A DNA stretch of 64,000 bases from Hyphomicrobiales bacterium (GTDB taxonomy: Bacteria; Pseudomonadota; Alphaproteobacteria; Rhizobiales; Rhizobiaceae), in the NCBI GenBank assembly GCA_900489925.1, contig UEHQ01000006.1:123943-187942 (forward strand), written 5' to 3'. Positions within the stretch are counted from its first letter, which is position 1. Each line of letters opens with the position of its first letter. This document shows positions 53,228 to 63,490 of this stretch, one piece after another. Under the pieces are notes generated by a model that saw only the letters and a program-made list of their open reading frames with translations, was not told where the DNA came from and made no database searches. The translations under genes were made by a program, and so were the position numbers.

Positions 53228-54382
53228 ATGAAGATTGCAGCAATCAAAAGCTACGCCGTCAAAGTCGGCATCCGCAACCAGCTTCTGGTGAAGATCGAGA
53301 CCGACGAGGGGATTTTCGGCTGGGGGGAGAGTGGTCTTTCCGGCCGCGAGAAGGCCGTCGTCGGCGCCCTTGAACATTATGCAGAATTCCTGCGCGGCCG
53401 CGATCCATTCAAGATCGGCGCGCTCTGGCAGGAAATGTACCGAAGCCAGTATTTCGAGGGTGGTCGCGTGCTACAGGCGGCGATCTCGGCGATCGACATA
53501 GCGCTGCATGACATCAAGGGTAAGGCCCTTGGTGTCCCGGTCTACGAACTGCTCGGCGGAAAACAACGCGATCGCATCCCAACCTTTGCGACGACCTTCG
53601 CGGAACCGGGGCCAGCGATGGTCGAGCAAGCACAGATGCTTGTCGAGCGTGGATGGACAGCCATGCGCCTCTCACCCTCAGGCCACGAGCACAAGGAGAT
53701 TTACGAGCCCAGAGAGCATATCGCAACGTCCGCCAAATGGTGCATCAAAGCCCGGGAAGCATTGGGTGAGGATGTTGTACTTGGTATCGACTATCACCAC
53801 CGCTTGACCGTCGCGGAAGCCGCAAGTTTCTGCCAGAAGATGCCGAAGGGTACGCTCGATTTCCTGGAGGAACCGATCCGAGACGAGACGCCGGGCGCAT
53901 ACGAGGCCCTGCGTCGCATGACTGATGTGCCCTTCGCGATTGGCGAGGAGTTCTCGTCCAAATGGCAGTTCCTTCCCTATATCGAACGGGACATCCATCA
54001 GTTCAATCGCCTCGACGTTTGTAATGTGGGTGGCCTGACGGAATCGATGAAGGTGGCCGGCTGGAGCGAGGCCCACTATGTCGACATGATGCCGCATAAT
54101 CCGCTGGGTCCGATCTGCACGGCCGCGACCATTCACTTTTCTGCAGCTGTTGCGAATTTTGCGTGGCTGGAGACCCGGGCAAGCCCCGCAGAGACCCATC
54201 TAGGCTTCGACAATTCCGACTTCTTCCCGGTCCAGCCCCGCCTTGACGGCGCATGGTATCCGGTGTCGGCTGCACCTGGTCTGGGGGTCGAGGTGAATGA
54301 GGCGCTGATCGCCAAGCAGAGCTTCGAATATTGGGAGGCGCCACACCTGAAGCGTCGCGATGGTTCGGTGACGAATTGGTAG
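53228..54382 (+). CDS. Mandelate racemase/muconate lactonizing enzyme family acid-sugar dehydratase
   Basis: A 384-residue enolase-superfamily protein of the galactonate-dehydratase-like group. Candidate active-site residues keep the DgoD spacing: D188 and H190 in GIDYHHR, E214 in FLEEPIR, E240 in IGEEF and H290 in MPHNPLGP. Overall identity to the 19044 DgoD seems low, and the HPLGP-type loop and C-terminus RRDGSVTNW differ, so another sugar acid is probable. It is the last gene of the importer run and precedes two terminator-like hairpins. Confidence 0.82.
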   Translation: MKIAAIKSYAVKVGIRNQLLVKIETDEGIFGWGESGLSGREKAVVGALEHYAEFLRGRDPFKIGALWQEMYRSQYFEGGRVLQAAISAIDIALHDIKGKALGVPVYELLGGKQRDRIPTFATTFAEPGPAMVEQAQMLVERGWTAMRLSPSGHEHKEIYEPREHIATSAKWCIKAREALGEDVVLGIDYHHRLTVAEAASFCQKMPKGTLDFLEEPIRDETPGAYEALRRMTDVPFAIGEEFSSKWQFLPYIERDIHQFNRLDVCNVGGLTESMKVAGWSEAHYVDMMPHNPLGPICTAATIHFSAAVANFAWLETRASPAETHLGFDNSDFFPVQPRLDGAWYPVSAAPGLGVEVNEALIAKQSFEYWEAPHLKRRDGSVTNW

Positions 54383-54408
54383 GCCAATGAGCCCTTCGCC
54401 AGTCGTGG

Positions 54409-54439
54409 TGCCCTACATCGCGCGGTGTCGAGTAGGGCA
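54409..54439 (+). terminator. Terminator-like hairpin after the dehydratase gene
   Basis: TGCCCTAC (54409-54416) and GTAGGGCA (54432-54439) are perfectly complementary with a 15-base loop. It lies 27 bases after the stop of the plus-strand operon, in the gap to the convergent ATPase gene. No clear T-run follows. Confidence 0.5.
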
Positions 54440-54466
54440 TGGCATCTTCGGATATAAGCGACGTGT

Positions 54467-54488
54467 CTGCCTCACGATGCTGAGGCAG
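54467..54488 (-). terminator. Terminator-like hairpin after the convergent ATPase gene
   Basis: CTGCCTCA (54467-54474), loop CGATGC, and TGAGGCAG (54481-54488) give a perfect 8-bp stem. It sits 43 bases after the stop of the minus-strand operon and can serve either direction. No T-run follows on either strand. Confidence 0.5.
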
Positions 54489-54531
54489 TCACTGGTTCGT
54501 CACGAATTGCATCAATACCGCTGATCCGCGA

Positions 54532-55623
54532 CTAAAGACGCCTGCCTTGGCCGTCGAACAGCAAGCAATCTGCGGGTCGCATGCTGAGGTGAAGTTCGCT
54601 TGCGACCTTAAGGTTCGGCTTGCCGCGGACTTCGGCGATGACCGAGGTGTCGCGTCCCGCGTCGGTGTAGACGTAGGAAACGCCACCCAGATGTTCGATC
54701 ACTTCAGGTGTCAAGCTAACGTTGACGCTGCCGGCCGTATCGGGCTCCAGAAAGTGTTCGGGACGGATACCCAGCATCATCTGCTGCGGTATTTCTGAGT
54801 TGGCATCGCGGGGCATGACCACGATGCCAGCGAGGCCGAGATCAGGGGCGTTCAGGATTACGCCGCCAGCTTCCGTTCGCCCTGTTGGCGCGGCAGGAAT
54901 GAAGTTCATCTTCGGCGAGCCGATGAACCCGGCTACAAATGCGTTGTCTGGATCGCTATAGAGCTCGAGCGGTGTTCCGACTTGCTCGATACGTCCGTCG
55001 CGTAAGACGACGATACGGCTGGCGAGGGTCATCGCTTCGACTTGGTCATGGGTGACATAAATCATCGTCGCACCAAGGTCGGCATGGAGCTTGGCGATCT
55101 CGATGCGCATCCGCACCCGCAGCTCCGCGTCGAGATTGGAAAGCGGCTCGTCGAAAAGGAATATCTTCGGATCACGCACGATGGCCCGACCGATTGCCAC
55201 ACGCTGACGCTGGCCACCGGAAAGCTGCTTCGGCTTGCGTTTGAGATAGGGCTCGAGATGCAGTGTGCGGGCCGTCTTCTCGACCAGTTGCTTACGCTCC
55301 GCCTGAGGCATACCCGCCATTTCGAGGCCAAACGCCATATTCTCTTCCACCGTCATGTGCGGGTAGAGGGCGTAGGTTTGAAAGACCATGGCGATCCCGC
55401 GCTTGCTGGGATCTGATTTGGATACATCGATGCCATCGATTTCGATTGCCCCGCTGTCGGCGGTTTCCAGTCCGGCAATCATGCGAAGCAGGGTAGACTT
55501 GCCGCAGCCAGATGGGCCGACGAACACGATAAACTCACCATCCTCGACCATCAGGTCGACATTGCGGATCACCTCGGTATCGCCGAAGGATTTCTTCATG
55601 CTCTTGAGTTGGAGTTTTCCCAA
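54532..55623 (-). CDS. ABC transporter ATP-binding protein (UgpC/MalK-like)
   Basis: A 363-residue MalK-type ATPase: [43 protein letters not shown] and [10 protein letters not shown], followed by a TOBE-type region ([13 protein letters not shown]). The likely start is TTG at 55623 ([14 protein letters not shown]) with AAGGA 10 bases ahead; ATG at 55599 is possible. The frame stays open far upstream inside the permease gene, but that part is not coding in this frame. It is the last gene of the kinase-SIS-importer run. Confidence 0.86.
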   Translation of the reverse strand: MGKLQLKSMKKSFGDTEVIRNVDLMVEDGEFIVFVGPSGCGKSTLLRMIAGLETADSGAIEIDGIDVSKSDPSKRGIAMVFQTYALYPHMTVEENMAFGLEMAGMPQAERKQLVEKTARTLHLEPYLKRKPKQLSGGQRQRVAIGRAIVRDPKIFLFDEPLSNLDAELRVRMRIEIAKLHADLGATMIYVTHDQVEAMTLASRIVVLRDGRIEQVGTPLELYSDPDNAFVAGFIGSPKMNFIPAAPTGRTEAGGVILNAPDLGLAGIVVMPRDANSEIPQQMMLGIRPEHFLEPDTAGSVNVSLTPEVIEHLGGVSYVYTDAGRDTSVIAEVRGKPNLKVASELHLSMRPADCLLFDGQGRRL

Positions 55624-55634
55624 GGTTCGGTCCT

Positions 55635-56462
55635 TTATTTCACTGCGCCTTCGGTGAGGCCGCTGACAAACCAGCGCCCGACCAAGGCAAAAAGAATGAC
55701 GACAGGCAGGACAGCGAGGCTCGCGCCGGCCAACAGGAGGCCCCAATCGATCTGATATTGGCCGATGATGCCCGAGAACCCGACCGGGACCGTTCGCTTT
55801 GCATCGGAGAGAATAAGCACGGAGGCGAAAACATACTCCGTCCAAGCGCAGATGAATGCGAAGATGCCAACCGACGCAATGCCGGGAGCGATCAACGGGA
55901 TCATGATCCTGCGTAGGATGATGGCAGGCGGAGTTCCGTCCATGACGGCAGCCTCCTCGATCTCCTTGGGGACGGAGGCGAAGAACGAGCGCAACATCCA
56001 GATGGAGAAGGGGAGAGCAAAGGTCACGTTGACGATGATCAGCGCGGCGAGCGTATCGATGAGCCCGACTTTCGCAAACATGCCAAACAGCGGGATGAGC
56101 ACGACGATGCTCGGAAAGGCGTAGGCAAGCAGAATGATGCGATAGAGCGTCTCGCGGCCCGGAAATGCGAGGCGGAAAAACGCGTAGGCAGCAGGAACCG
56201 CTAGAGTCAGCGTCAGGGCGGTCGAGAGGATCGCAACAATCAGGCTGTTGATCATGTAGGTCGGATAGTCCGACCCGCTCAGCAGCTTTGTGAAGTGCTG
56301 CAGGGTGAACGAGTGCGGCACCATCGTCGGCACGCGGGCGATAATCTCCTGGGGCAGCTTGAACGCACCTGACAGCACCCACCAGAAGGGCAGGCCGATC
56401 AACAGGGTCAAGACGATCAACGAAAGGCAGAGTAACAGGGACGAGGTGAAAGAGCGCTTCAT
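55635..56462 (-). CDS. Sugar ABC transporter permease (MalG/UgpE-like)
   Basis: A 275-residue permease with six helices, starting [20 protein letters not shown]. Coupling motif [21 protein letters not shown] then MIPLIAPG near residues 178-205, and C-terminal [11 protein letters not shown] as usual for the family. It overlaps the preceding permease gene by four bases. Confidence 0.87.
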   Translation of the reverse strand: MKRSFTSSLLLCLSLIVLTLLIGLPFWWVLSGAFKLPQEIIARVPTMVPHSFTLQHFTKLLSGSDYPTYMINSLIVAILSTALTLTLAVPAAYAFFRLAFPGRETLYRIILLAYAFPSIVVLIPLFGMFAKVGLIDTLAALIIVNVTFALPFSIWMLRSFFASVPKEIEEAAVMDGTPPAIILRRIMIPLIAPGIASVGIFAFICAWTEYVFASVLILSDAKRTVPVGFSGIIGQYQIDWGLLLAGASLAVLPVVILFALVGRWFVSGLTEGAVK

Positions 56463-57331
56463 CGATCGTCTTCCCGCATCAAGGTTCGGCTTGCCAGGAG
56501 TGCAAAAGCCATCAGGAGAATTGTCGCCAACACCGACATTGTGGCCGCTTCGCTGAGCTTGTAGCCCTTGAAGGCAGTCTCATAGATGATGACAGGAAGA
56601 GTACGCGTGCCGCCCGCAGGTCCTCCTGCCGTCATCAGCCATATGATGTCGAACACATTGAATGACAGGAGCGTCCCGACCACGGTCAGCACCCCAAGTG
56701 TCGGTGCCAGGAGGGGCCATGTGATGCGCGTGAAGCTTCGCCAACCATTGGCGCCATCGATCCGCGCAGCTTCGTAAAGATCAGAGGGAATGCGCGTGAG
56801 CCCGGCAAGCATCATCAGCGCGATGAACGGAAACCAGCGCCAGGAATTGATGAAGATCAACGTCGCCATCGCCGTCCAGGGCATGCTGAAGAACCCGATC
56901 GGACGATCAATCAGTCCTGCCTGCGTCAGGAGCGGATTGATCATTCCGCCTGATGTCGAAAATAGCCATCGCCAGATGATGACGACAACGACTGTTGGCA
57001 CGATCCAGGTGAGAATGACCCAGGTACGGGCAATGCGCACACCTGGGAAATTCTGGTTTAGGGTCAGTGCGGTGATCAGCGCGAGGATCGTCTGGACCAC
57101 GGCATTTGCTACGACCCAGATAATGCTCATGACCACCGCCATCCAGAAGCTCTGGTTGGACAGGACCGCCGAGTAGTTCTGCAGGCCTACCCATTGTCCG
57201 GCCGAGCCGATGGTTCTGACGTCCTGCATGCTTAACAGGATTGCAGAGACCAACGGCCAACCGAGAATGCCTCCCAAGACGATGAGCGCCGGTGCCACAA
57301 AGACAATGGCGAGTAACCGCGACTTTTGCAT
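56459..57331 (-). CDS. Sugar ABC transporter permease (MalF/UgpA-like)
   Basis: A 290-residue permease with about six helices, beginning [21 protein letters not shown]. The coupling loop reads [21 protein letters not shown] then TWPLLAP, and [22 protein letters not shown] is a typical periplasmic block. It follows the binding-protein gene by 19 bases without a hairpin, unlike the other importers here. Confidence 0.87.
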   Translation of the reverse strand: MQKSRLLAIVFVAPALIVLGGILGWPLVSAILLSMQDVRTIGSAGQWVGLQNYSAVLSNQSFWMAVVMSIIWVVANAVVQTILALITALTLNQNFPGVRIARTWVILTWIVPTVVVVIIWRWLFSTSGGMINPLLTQAGLIDRPIGFFSMPWTAMATLIFINSWRWFPFIALMMLAGLTRIPSDLYEAARIDGANGWRSFTRITWPLLAPTLGVLTVVGTLLSFNVFDIIWLMTAGGPAGGTRTLPVIIYETAFKGYKLSEAATMSVLATILLMAFALLASRTLMREDDR

Positions 57332-57350
57332 CCGGCGCTCCTTCCAGCTG

Positions 57351-58631
57351 CTACTTGGCGACTTCGATCATTCTGTCCTGGCCAGCCGCGACAGCGTCAG
57401 CCGCGGTCTTGCCGCCAACCACGATCATCTGCAGGGTTTCGGCGATCACGTTCTGTGCGGAGACGGCCGCAATCGAAGGGAAGGTTCGGCCGCTGGTGAA
57501 ACCGAACAGCTTCCCGTTCTGAGAGTTTGCGATGATCGTCTCGACCTGCGACTTGTATTTCTGGACCATGGGATCGCTCCAGAAGCTCTCAGACTTGGCG
57601 CCATCTTCCGTCACGGGCATGAACAGGCCAGGTTCCATGTTGAGGAACTTGCCGTAGGTTTCCGGCTGAAGCAGGTAGCGAACGAACTCCTCGGACGCCT
57701 TGCGCTTGGCATCGTCCTTCGACAGCAACATGACGGCGTTTGCATAGGCAATCGTGTTGTGATCGCTTTCGCCGTCTGCATGCGGGATCGCGGCTACGCC
57801 GAGGTCTGCCGGGTCACCGCCGCCCTGGGTGTCATAGCTCGAAATGACGGAGAATTGCATGATCATGCCGCAGCTCTTGGACACGAAGCAGGCCTCGGCT
57901 TCGCCCCAGGTCCACGAGGTGCTGTCCGGCGGGGACAGCTTCTGGAGGCTGGAGTAATAGTCGAGCGCTGCGACCGTCTGAGGATTGTTGAAGCGGAAGC
58001 TTCCGTCCTCATTGAAGATCTCGGTGGCACCGCCGTTGACCATGACGCTGTAGATCGTCTGATCGGTGTAGAGCTGCTTATTGGCCGGCAATCCAATCCC
58101 GAAGGCGCCATTTGTGCTGAGCTTTTCAGACGCCGCCTTCCAGTCGCTCCAGTTCTCCGGGACCTTCAGGCCTGCCGCGTCGAGTACGCTCTTTCTGTAC
58201 CAGAGGTTCATCGCCATGTTGTAAAGCGGTACGGCCCAGATGCCGCCATCATAGCTGTAGGACTGGACAGCGCTCTTGACGAAGTGGTGCTCCTTGTCGA
58301 GCTCGCCGACGAAATCGGAAACCGAGGTGAGGGCGCCGATGTTCTTGAGAATGGGTGTGAAGTCGGGAATCGCAAACAGCATGTCCGGGCCGGCGCCGGC
58401 AGCCAGTGCAGCGGGCGCCTTCGCGTAAACCTCACCCCAGTTCTGCGGCTCCTGCTTGACCTTGATGTCAGGATGAGCCGCGTTGAAAGCATCAATGATT
58501 TCCTGGATTCGCGCGACGCGGTGTGGCGGCTGTTCCATGTGCCACAGCGTAACCTCCACCGGTGCGGCCATGGCGTTGAGCGGCATCAGCAGGCAGGCGC
58601 CGGCGAGGAGGCCCAAGATTCTGTTCTTCAT
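57351..58631 (-). CDS. Sugar ABC transporter substrate-binding protein (family 1)
   Basis: A 426-residue periplasmic protein with signal peptide MKNRILGLLAGACLLMPLNA ending at AMA. Mature start VEVTLWHMEQPPHRVARIQEIIDAF, followed by VKQEPQNWGEVYAKAPAALAAG and YNMAMNLWYRKSVLDAAGLKVPENW in family order. It differs from the UgpB-like protein at 2182 in lacking the PFNSSTP segment. A carbohydrate or amino-sugar ligand is expected from the kinase and SIS genes upstream. Confidence 0.87.
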   Translation of the reverse strand: MKNRILGLLAGACLLMPLNAMAAPVEVTLWHMEQPPHRVARIQEIIDAFNAAHPDIKVKQEPQNWGEVYAKAPAALAAGAGPDMLFAIPDFTPILKNIGALTSVSDFVGELDKEHHFVKSAVQSYSYDGGIWAVPLYNMAMNLWYRKSVLDAAGLKVPENWSDWKAASEKLSTNGAFGIGLPANKQLYTDQTIYSVMVNGGATEIFNEDGSFRFNNPQTVAALDYYSSLQKLSPPDSTSWTWGEAEACFVSKSCGMIMQFSVISSYDTQGGGDPADLGVAAIPHADGESDHNTIAYANAVMLLSKDDAKRKASEEFVRYLLQPETYGKFLNMEPGLFMPVTEDGAKSESFWSDPMVQKYKSQVETIIANSQNGKLFGFTSGRTFPSIAAVSAQNVIAETLQMIVVGGKTAADAVAAGQDRMIEVAK

Positions 58632-58676
58632 GTCAGTTCCCTCTTTTTTACGTTGCTCGTTGACAGTGAACTTGTC

Positions 58677-59405
58677 TCAGAGATGCGGATTGCGCGGGCG
58701 GAACCGCTCGACCAGCTTCTCGTTGATCTCCTTTGCACCCGGCATGTTGGCGCTCAGGTAGATGGGAGCGTTGCCATCCGCCGAAAGCCGCGCGGCAACT
58801 TCGGCCAGGATGGCATTCAGGATCGAGACCCCGATTGCCGTCGAAATCGGTCCGACTTTCAGATCGCTGCCGGGAACGTCCAGAATGGCATCGCCGGGCG
58901 GTGAACCGTTGTCGAGGACGATGTCGGCAAGGTCGGCAAGGCGTGTTCCGCCCTTGGCCGAAGCTGTCGAGTAGGCCACAGAAGTGATGGCGACAACCTT
59001 GGCGCCAAGCTCACGACCGATCGTTGCCGCTTCGATCGGCGCGGCATTGGTGCCGGAATTCGAGATCACGAACAAAACGTCTCCCGCGCGGATGTCGTAG
59101 CGTGCGAAGATGGGGGCGACGATCCCTGGCATGCGTTCATAGGCCGTGCCGGCCACTGCTCCCTCATGAAGCATCGTCGGACCGGCGAGGATGGGGACTG
59201 TGATCGCCAGCCCGCCAGCTCGGTAGTGAGCTTCCTCGGCCAAGACGTGAGAGTGACCCGTTCCGAAAATATAGACGCGATGATCGGTACGCGCGGCATC
59301 TACGATCACCTCCACGGCGTTTTCCATGGCTGGCGCGAGTTCGGTCCGAATCTGGCCGAGGCGGGAGATCAGCGCATCGAAATATTGATCCGTCAGCAGT
59401 GTCAT
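58677..59405 (-). CDS. SIS-domain sugar isomerase-like protein (UPF0309 type)
   Basis: A 242-residue cytoplasmic protein with one SIS domain (about 30-215). [24 protein letters not shown] and [30 protein letters not shown] are the phosphosugar-binding loops. Such proteins are annotated UPF0309 and bind or isomerise phosphorylated sugars, often N-acetylated. Between the binding-protein gene and the UTRA regulator it probably acts on the phosphate ester made by the FGGY kinase. Activity is not known for the family as far as I recall. Confidence 0.8.
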   Translation of the reverse strand: MTLLTDQYFDALISRLGQIRTELAPAMENAVEVIVDAARTDHRVYIFGTGHSHVLAEEAHYRAGGLAITVPILAGPTMLHEGAVAGTAYERMPGIVAPIFARYDIRAGDVLFVISNSGTNAAPIEAATIGRELGAKVVAITSVAYSTASAKGGTRLADLADIVLDNGSPPGDAILDVPGSDLKVGPISTAIGVSILNAILAEVAARLSADGNAPIYLSANMPGAKEINEKLVERFRPRNPHL

Positions 59406-60142
59406 TGTTGGCTTAATGCTCCGAGATTGAGATCCACTTTCATGACGAATGAATCGCCACGATAGAAAGATCGTACGAATTCAAATGGACGGCCTTTGCT
59501 GTCGAACGTCAGACGTGTCAATTTAAGGACCGGGCTGCCTTCGACGAGGCTCAGGGAACGAGCCGTCGATGCGTCGGCTGTTGCCGCCATCATGGTCTGC
59601 TCACCGGTTGTGGGAATGATCCCGAAATGATCCCGCAATATCCCGTAGAGAGACTCGCGGCTGAAGTCGGCCAGTTCGATCAATCCCGGGGCAAGCGACG
59701 CGCTGACGTCCGTCGTTTCGATTGCCACCGGCTCGCCGTCAACGAGACGAACGCGAACCAACCGGTGAACCTGAGCGTTGCTTGGAAGATGCAGCGCTTC
59801 AATGGCAAAGCTGTCCGCTGCACGGGTCTCAGCAAGGACCACGAGGCTGGAGGTCTTGTGGCCCTGGCGCGCCATTTCCTCGGTAAAGCCCGACAACGTC
59901 GAGAGTTTCTGTTCGATAACGGGATGCGTCACGAACGTACCCTGGCCAACCCGAGTCTCGACGAGCCCACGCGTGGTCAGGTGCTGGATGGCCTGACGGG
60001 CCGTCATGCGACTGACCCCGAGTTCTGCCGCCAGCACACGTTCGGAATCGATCTTCTCGCCTGCCTTCAGGCGGCCCGCCTGGATGTCACTTGCAAGCTG
60101 GGTAGCAATCTTGATGTAGAGAGGCGCCTCTTGATCGATCAC
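59402..60142 (-). CDS. GntR-family transcriptional regulator, HutC subfamily (UTRA domain)
   Basis: A 246-residue regulator with GTG start at 60142, preceded by GGAGG; the longer open frame is not supported. The winged helix (about 6-72) reads [49 protein letters not shown] then GQGTFVTHP. The UTRA effector domain spans about 95-235. UTRA domains usually bind phosphorylated sugars or amino sugars, matching the neighbouring kinase and SIS protein. It overlaps the SIS gene by four bases and probably controls the whole run. Confidence 0.87.
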   Translation of the reverse strand: MIDQEAPLYIKIATQLASDIQAGRLKAGEKIDSERVLAAELGVSRMTARQAIQHLTTRGLVETRVGQGTFVTHPVIEQKLSTLSGFTEEMARQGHKTSSLVVLAETRAADSFAIEALHLPSNAQVHRLVRVRLVDGEPVAIETTDVSASLAPGLIELADFSRESLYGILRDHFGIIPTTGEQTMMAATADASTARSLSLVEGSPVLKLTRLTFDSKGRPFEFVRSFYRGDSFVMKVDLNLGALSQQ

Positions 60143-60231
60143 AGCCAATCCCTCCGGTATAGTCCGCAGGAATGAATGGTATAGACCAATTTTGAAAATG
60201 CAAGCGCCTACTCGGAATTTTGCTGGGCGCC

Positions 60232-61752
60232 TTAATTTTTGGAGAGTAAGCGATCCCGGTGACCGCGATAGCGTTGCAGTGCGGCTTCGTATTCGCATAG
60301 CATCGCGGGGTTGGATCGGTAGCGCTTTGCATCGCCCGCAACGGCCCGCGACGCCGTGCGGATATCCGGGAAATGGCCAAGCGCGGTAGCAACCAGAAGT
60401 GCTGCACCTCTTGCCCCGAACTGCGTGCCGTGCGGCACGACGACGTCGCGTTGCAGGATGTCGGCAATCATCTGGCTCCAGAACGGGCTCTGGCTTCCTC
60501 CACCCGTCAGCACGACTTCGCTTCCCTCGAAGTTCAGCACGTCGAGGAGGTCGCGCATGGCCAGCGCAACGCCTTCGAACACCGCGCGAAACAGTTCGGG
60601 CCGGCCGTGCCGTGATGTCAGGCCGGCAAACTGCGCGCGAGCATCAAGCGAGACGACAGGCGCAATAATGCCGCTTTCGCTAAGGTACGGCAGATATGTC
60701 AGCTCCCGCGCCCCGATCGGGACGCCCTCGACCATTGCGGTGATTAGTTGATAGCGATCGGGGTTGGAGACCAAGTCGGGTGCCAATGCGCCGATTGCCC
60801 AGTCAAGGTTGAGTGTACCCGCGACATTGACCATGGAGCGGTACCAGACATCGCCCGGCAGCGAGAACAGCAATCCCACATCCGGCGGCGTGAAGACCGG
60901 TTTGTCATGGCAGACGCCAACCATGCATGTCGTTCCAAGGACTGCCGTTGCGCTATGTGCATCCAATCCGCCCGCCCCGATGACCGTCGCTGCGACATCG
61001 CCGGCGCCAATGCCCACCGGCAGGCCCTGCGGAAGTCCGGTGAGAGCAGCGGCTTTGCTGCTAAGGAAACTTTGCACCGTTTCTGAATCGAAGACCGGTG
61101 GCAGCAAGTGGGAATGCTCCTCCAGTCCGAATAGCGTGATCATTGCCTCACTACGCTGTCTTTCACGCGCGCTGCCGGGAATGACAGAGGCCTCGCTGCG
61201 GTCGGTCGCCGCAAAGCCGGTCAGTCTAATGCGAATGAAGTCCTTGTAACTTAGGACATGAGCGGTCTGGGCGATTGTCTCGGGTTCATTCTCCACCAGC
61301 CAGGCCAGTACCGGCAACGTACATCCCTGCTGCAGGACCGAGCCGGAGGACTGGAATATTCTCGAACCGACGTTCGGGTCGGCGGCCGTCAGCCGGTGAA
61401 TGATCTCCTGGCTTCGGCTGTCTTCCCAATTGATGCCGGGTCTGACCGCTTGGCCTTCGGAATCAACAAGCCAAGCACCAACCATTGCCGCCGAGATGCC
61501 TATTCCGCCAATCTGCTGCGGCTCTAGGCCACTTGATTGGAACGCGTCACGGATAACGTCAACGACAGCCGTCCAGCACATCTCCGGGTCAAGCTCACAC
61601 CAGCCCGGTCTCGGCCTGCTGATTGGCGTGCGCCGCGTCGCCTCGGCAAACTGGCGTCCGGAAAGATCAAAAATGGCTGCTTTGCAAAGTGATGAACCGG
61701 CGTCGATGCCGATGAAATAGGTGCTAATGATCCCCTGCCTTTCTCGAGGCAA
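60232..61752 (-). CDS. FGGY-family carbohydrate kinase
   Basis: A protein of about 500 residues with the two-domain FGGY kinase fold. YFIGIDAGSSLCKAAIFDLSG is the N-terminal phosphate loop, PGINWEDSRS the substrate-side block, GIGAGDVAATVIGAGG and VLTGGGSQSPFWSQMIADIL the C-terminal adenosine region. It would phosphorylate the imported sugar or polyol; resemblance is to xylulokinase/L-ribulokinase-type members, but the substrate is unknown. The start is unclear: TTG at 61752 is the first in frame, while AGGCAGGGG lies just before an ATC-ATT pair. It is the first gene of the operon. Confidence 0.82.
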   Translation of the reverse strand: MPRERQGIISTYFIGIDAGSSLCKAAIFDLSGRQFAEATRRTPISRPRPGWCELDPEMCWTAVVDVIRDAFQSSGLEPQQIGGIGISAAMVGAWLVDSEGQAVRPGINWEDSRSQEIIHRLTAADPNVGSRIFQSSGSVLQQGCTLPVLAWLVENEPETIAQTAHVLSYKDFIRIRLTGFAATDRSEASVIPGSARERQRSEAMITLFGLEEHSHLLPPVFDSETVQSFLSSKAAALTGLPQGLPVGIGAGDVAATVIGAGGLDAHSATAVLGTTCMVGVCHDKPVFTPPDVGLLFSLPGDVWYRSMVNVAGTLNLDWAIGALAPDLVSNPDRYQLITAMVEGVPIGARELTYLPYLSESGIIAPVVSLDARAQFAGLTSRHGRPELFRAVFEGVALAMRDLLDVLNFEGSEVVLTGGGSQSPFWSQMIADILQRDVVVPHGTQFGARGAALLVATALGHFPDIRTASRAVAGDAKRYRSNPAMLCEYEAALQRYRGHRDRLLSKN

Positions 61753-62210
61753 AAACTATCCGAGAACGATTCCGGGCTGTTCGGGGGAAGCCCCACCCAC
61801 TGCTTCTCGGGACTGCAATAATCAAACGTGTGGCAGATAAAGACGCATCTGATAGCGGAGGTCAACCGTTCGCCCCAGTGTCGTTTTCCTAGCGTGCGGT
61901 TTTGCGAGACGTGTGGCTTTTCCTCATTGTTTCGTTCAGAGCAGGTCACGATAGGTCCCTTCCGCTCCACAAGCGAAGGCGTGTGAAACACATGTAAAAT
62001 CAATATTTTATATACGGCAAAACCGGCACATAGACGGATTTCAGTCCGAGGTTGACTCTCATTCGCTTTGCCTAGGAGATCGACCTGCCTTGGAGCTCGG
62101 AGTCGCTCTCAGATCAACACCAACTCCATCAAACCCGTGTAGCTTCCGTGGCCGCGCGCTGCATCGCGGCGCTCCTCGAGCCGATGCGTTGGCATAGGGA
62201 GCGCGTGAAT
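61753..62210. other. Intergenic region with probable promoter of the kinase operon
   Basis: About 0.46 kb without a gene between the kinase start and the end of the cysteine-proteinase gene. An AT-rich block around 62000-62020 (minus strand TATATAAAATATTG, preceded by TTGCCG) is the only promoter-like sequence seen. The remainder shows nothing recognisable. Confidence 0.35.
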
Positions 62211-62783
62211 TCAGTCTTCGTAAAACTGGCCCGCTCGCGGGCCTGCAAGCGTGACTTGCCAGCTTCCCTTTCGCTTGAAATTTTGACTAACGAGGAAGGT
62301 ATACCCCGTGCGGTGCCATGGTTTGACGCCGCCGCTGAGGTTGTCCAGAACATAGTCTCCGGAGTTCAAGCGAGCCAACAAGACCATGTGGTTGCTCCCG
62401 CTGCGATCGAGAACGACAGACAGGGCAAGTTTGTTGGATGGGAAACCCATTCCGATAAGCGTCCTCATCTTGAGCAGTGCATAATTCTTGCAGTCGCCTA
62501 TGTTGCCGGCTGACCAATAGAAAGATTTTCCAGGCTCTTCGACCGGGGTTACGCTGGCGTTTACATAGCGATTGACTTGTTGCAACACGCGCAGCGCTTG
62601 GCCGTCGTCGAGCTTCCCGCTACGCCTACCATGGCACAACCAATCATATCTCGCGCAAGCTGAACTGAAACCGAGTGGAGCAGCAATTGATCTGCTTGTT
62701 GGAACGTCAGATCCGGCAACGCCTTGACTTGAGAGCAGAGGAACAGAGACAACAAACCCGAGAACGTTCATCATTATTCGCAT
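62211..62783 (-). CDS. Transglutaminase-like cysteine proteinase (BTLCP family), exported
   Basis: A 190-residue protein; ATG 62783 has a perfect AGGAGG five bases before it. A signal peptide (MRIMMNVLGFVVSVPLLSSQ) leads to a bacterial transglutaminase-like domain. The catalytic cysteine is in GDCKNYALLK, histidine in SNHMVLLARL and aspartate in YVLDNLSG, in correct order. Rhizobiales carry several paralogues, some linked to envelope or adhesin processing, as with LapG in pseudomonads. No adhesin or cyclic-di-GMP partner is adjacent, so the target is unknown. Confidence 0.82.
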   Translation of the reverse strand: MRIMMNVLGFVVSVPLLSSQGVAGSDVPTSRSIAAPLGFSSACARYDWLCHGRRSGKLDDGQALRVLQQVNRYVNASVTPVEEPGKSFYWSAGNIGDCKNYALLKMRTLIGMGFPSNKLALSVVLDRSGSNHMVLLARLNSGDYVLDNLSGGVKPWHRTGYTFLVSQNFKRKGSWQVTLAGPRAGQFYED

Positions 62784-63490
62784 GCTTGCCTCCTTGTTTT
62801 TACCAAGCTGCACAGCTTCCGAACCGATATAGAGACTCCAGACGCAACGCCTGCCGGATTTCCGTCATCTTGTAGGTGACCGAAAGCACTCCGAGTTTCC
62901 CGACAACATAATAATGCGTCTAACGACAACGCGATGCGTGATCCCCATTCTAGCCTCTCACAGCGTCGAGGGATTTTCAACGGGAAAGCCCCTAAATAGC
63001 TCTTACTCAGATTCCGCTCGCCAGCGCCGTGATCCTAGTCCTGATCCGACCGTTCGGCGGCGAAGATCGCGTGGCCAACCGCAATCACCATGGAACGGCC
63101 CGGCCCCTACAGTCACTTCGCTTGTTTTCTTGCTCGCAAAGCTATCCGGGGGCGACCTCTGTCGCCGTCCGGTCTACTTCATCATTGCGATGGGTGGTGT
63201 CCTAGAGGCAGAGGCAGCCGGGGGACCAGAATGCTTTCAACGACCGACCATGTCAGCGGCGACCGGTCCGCAGGCGTGGCTTCGATCATCGACTTGCGAT
63301 TGGCTATCTCGCGTTCTGTTTAGGCACAACCGATCGGCACCTGATGCAGGGAAGAGACAATCGTTGTGGGACGCGTCTGGCGTACGTCGTCACGCCTTAC
63401 CGGGGCCCACGGCCCAAACCATCTCCATCCCTGGCGCATCGGTTTTCCTTCTCGTCTGCTATCTTGTCTGTCTCGGATCTGCCGGCTGGT
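62784..63490. other. Intergenic region without recognisable gene
   Basis: About 0.7 kb. Open frames on the plus strand (for example 62914-63543) run into the 3' end of the GntR gene on the other strand and have chance-like composition. No repeat, RNA or promoter could be identified apart from the upstream region of the cysteine proteinase. Confidence 0.4.

Noticed and set aside
55624..56382. Upstream 250-codon extension of the 54532 ATPase frame
   Set aside because: It overlaps the permease gene in another frame and has no permease or ATPase motifs; TTG at 55623 with AAGGA fits the family start.
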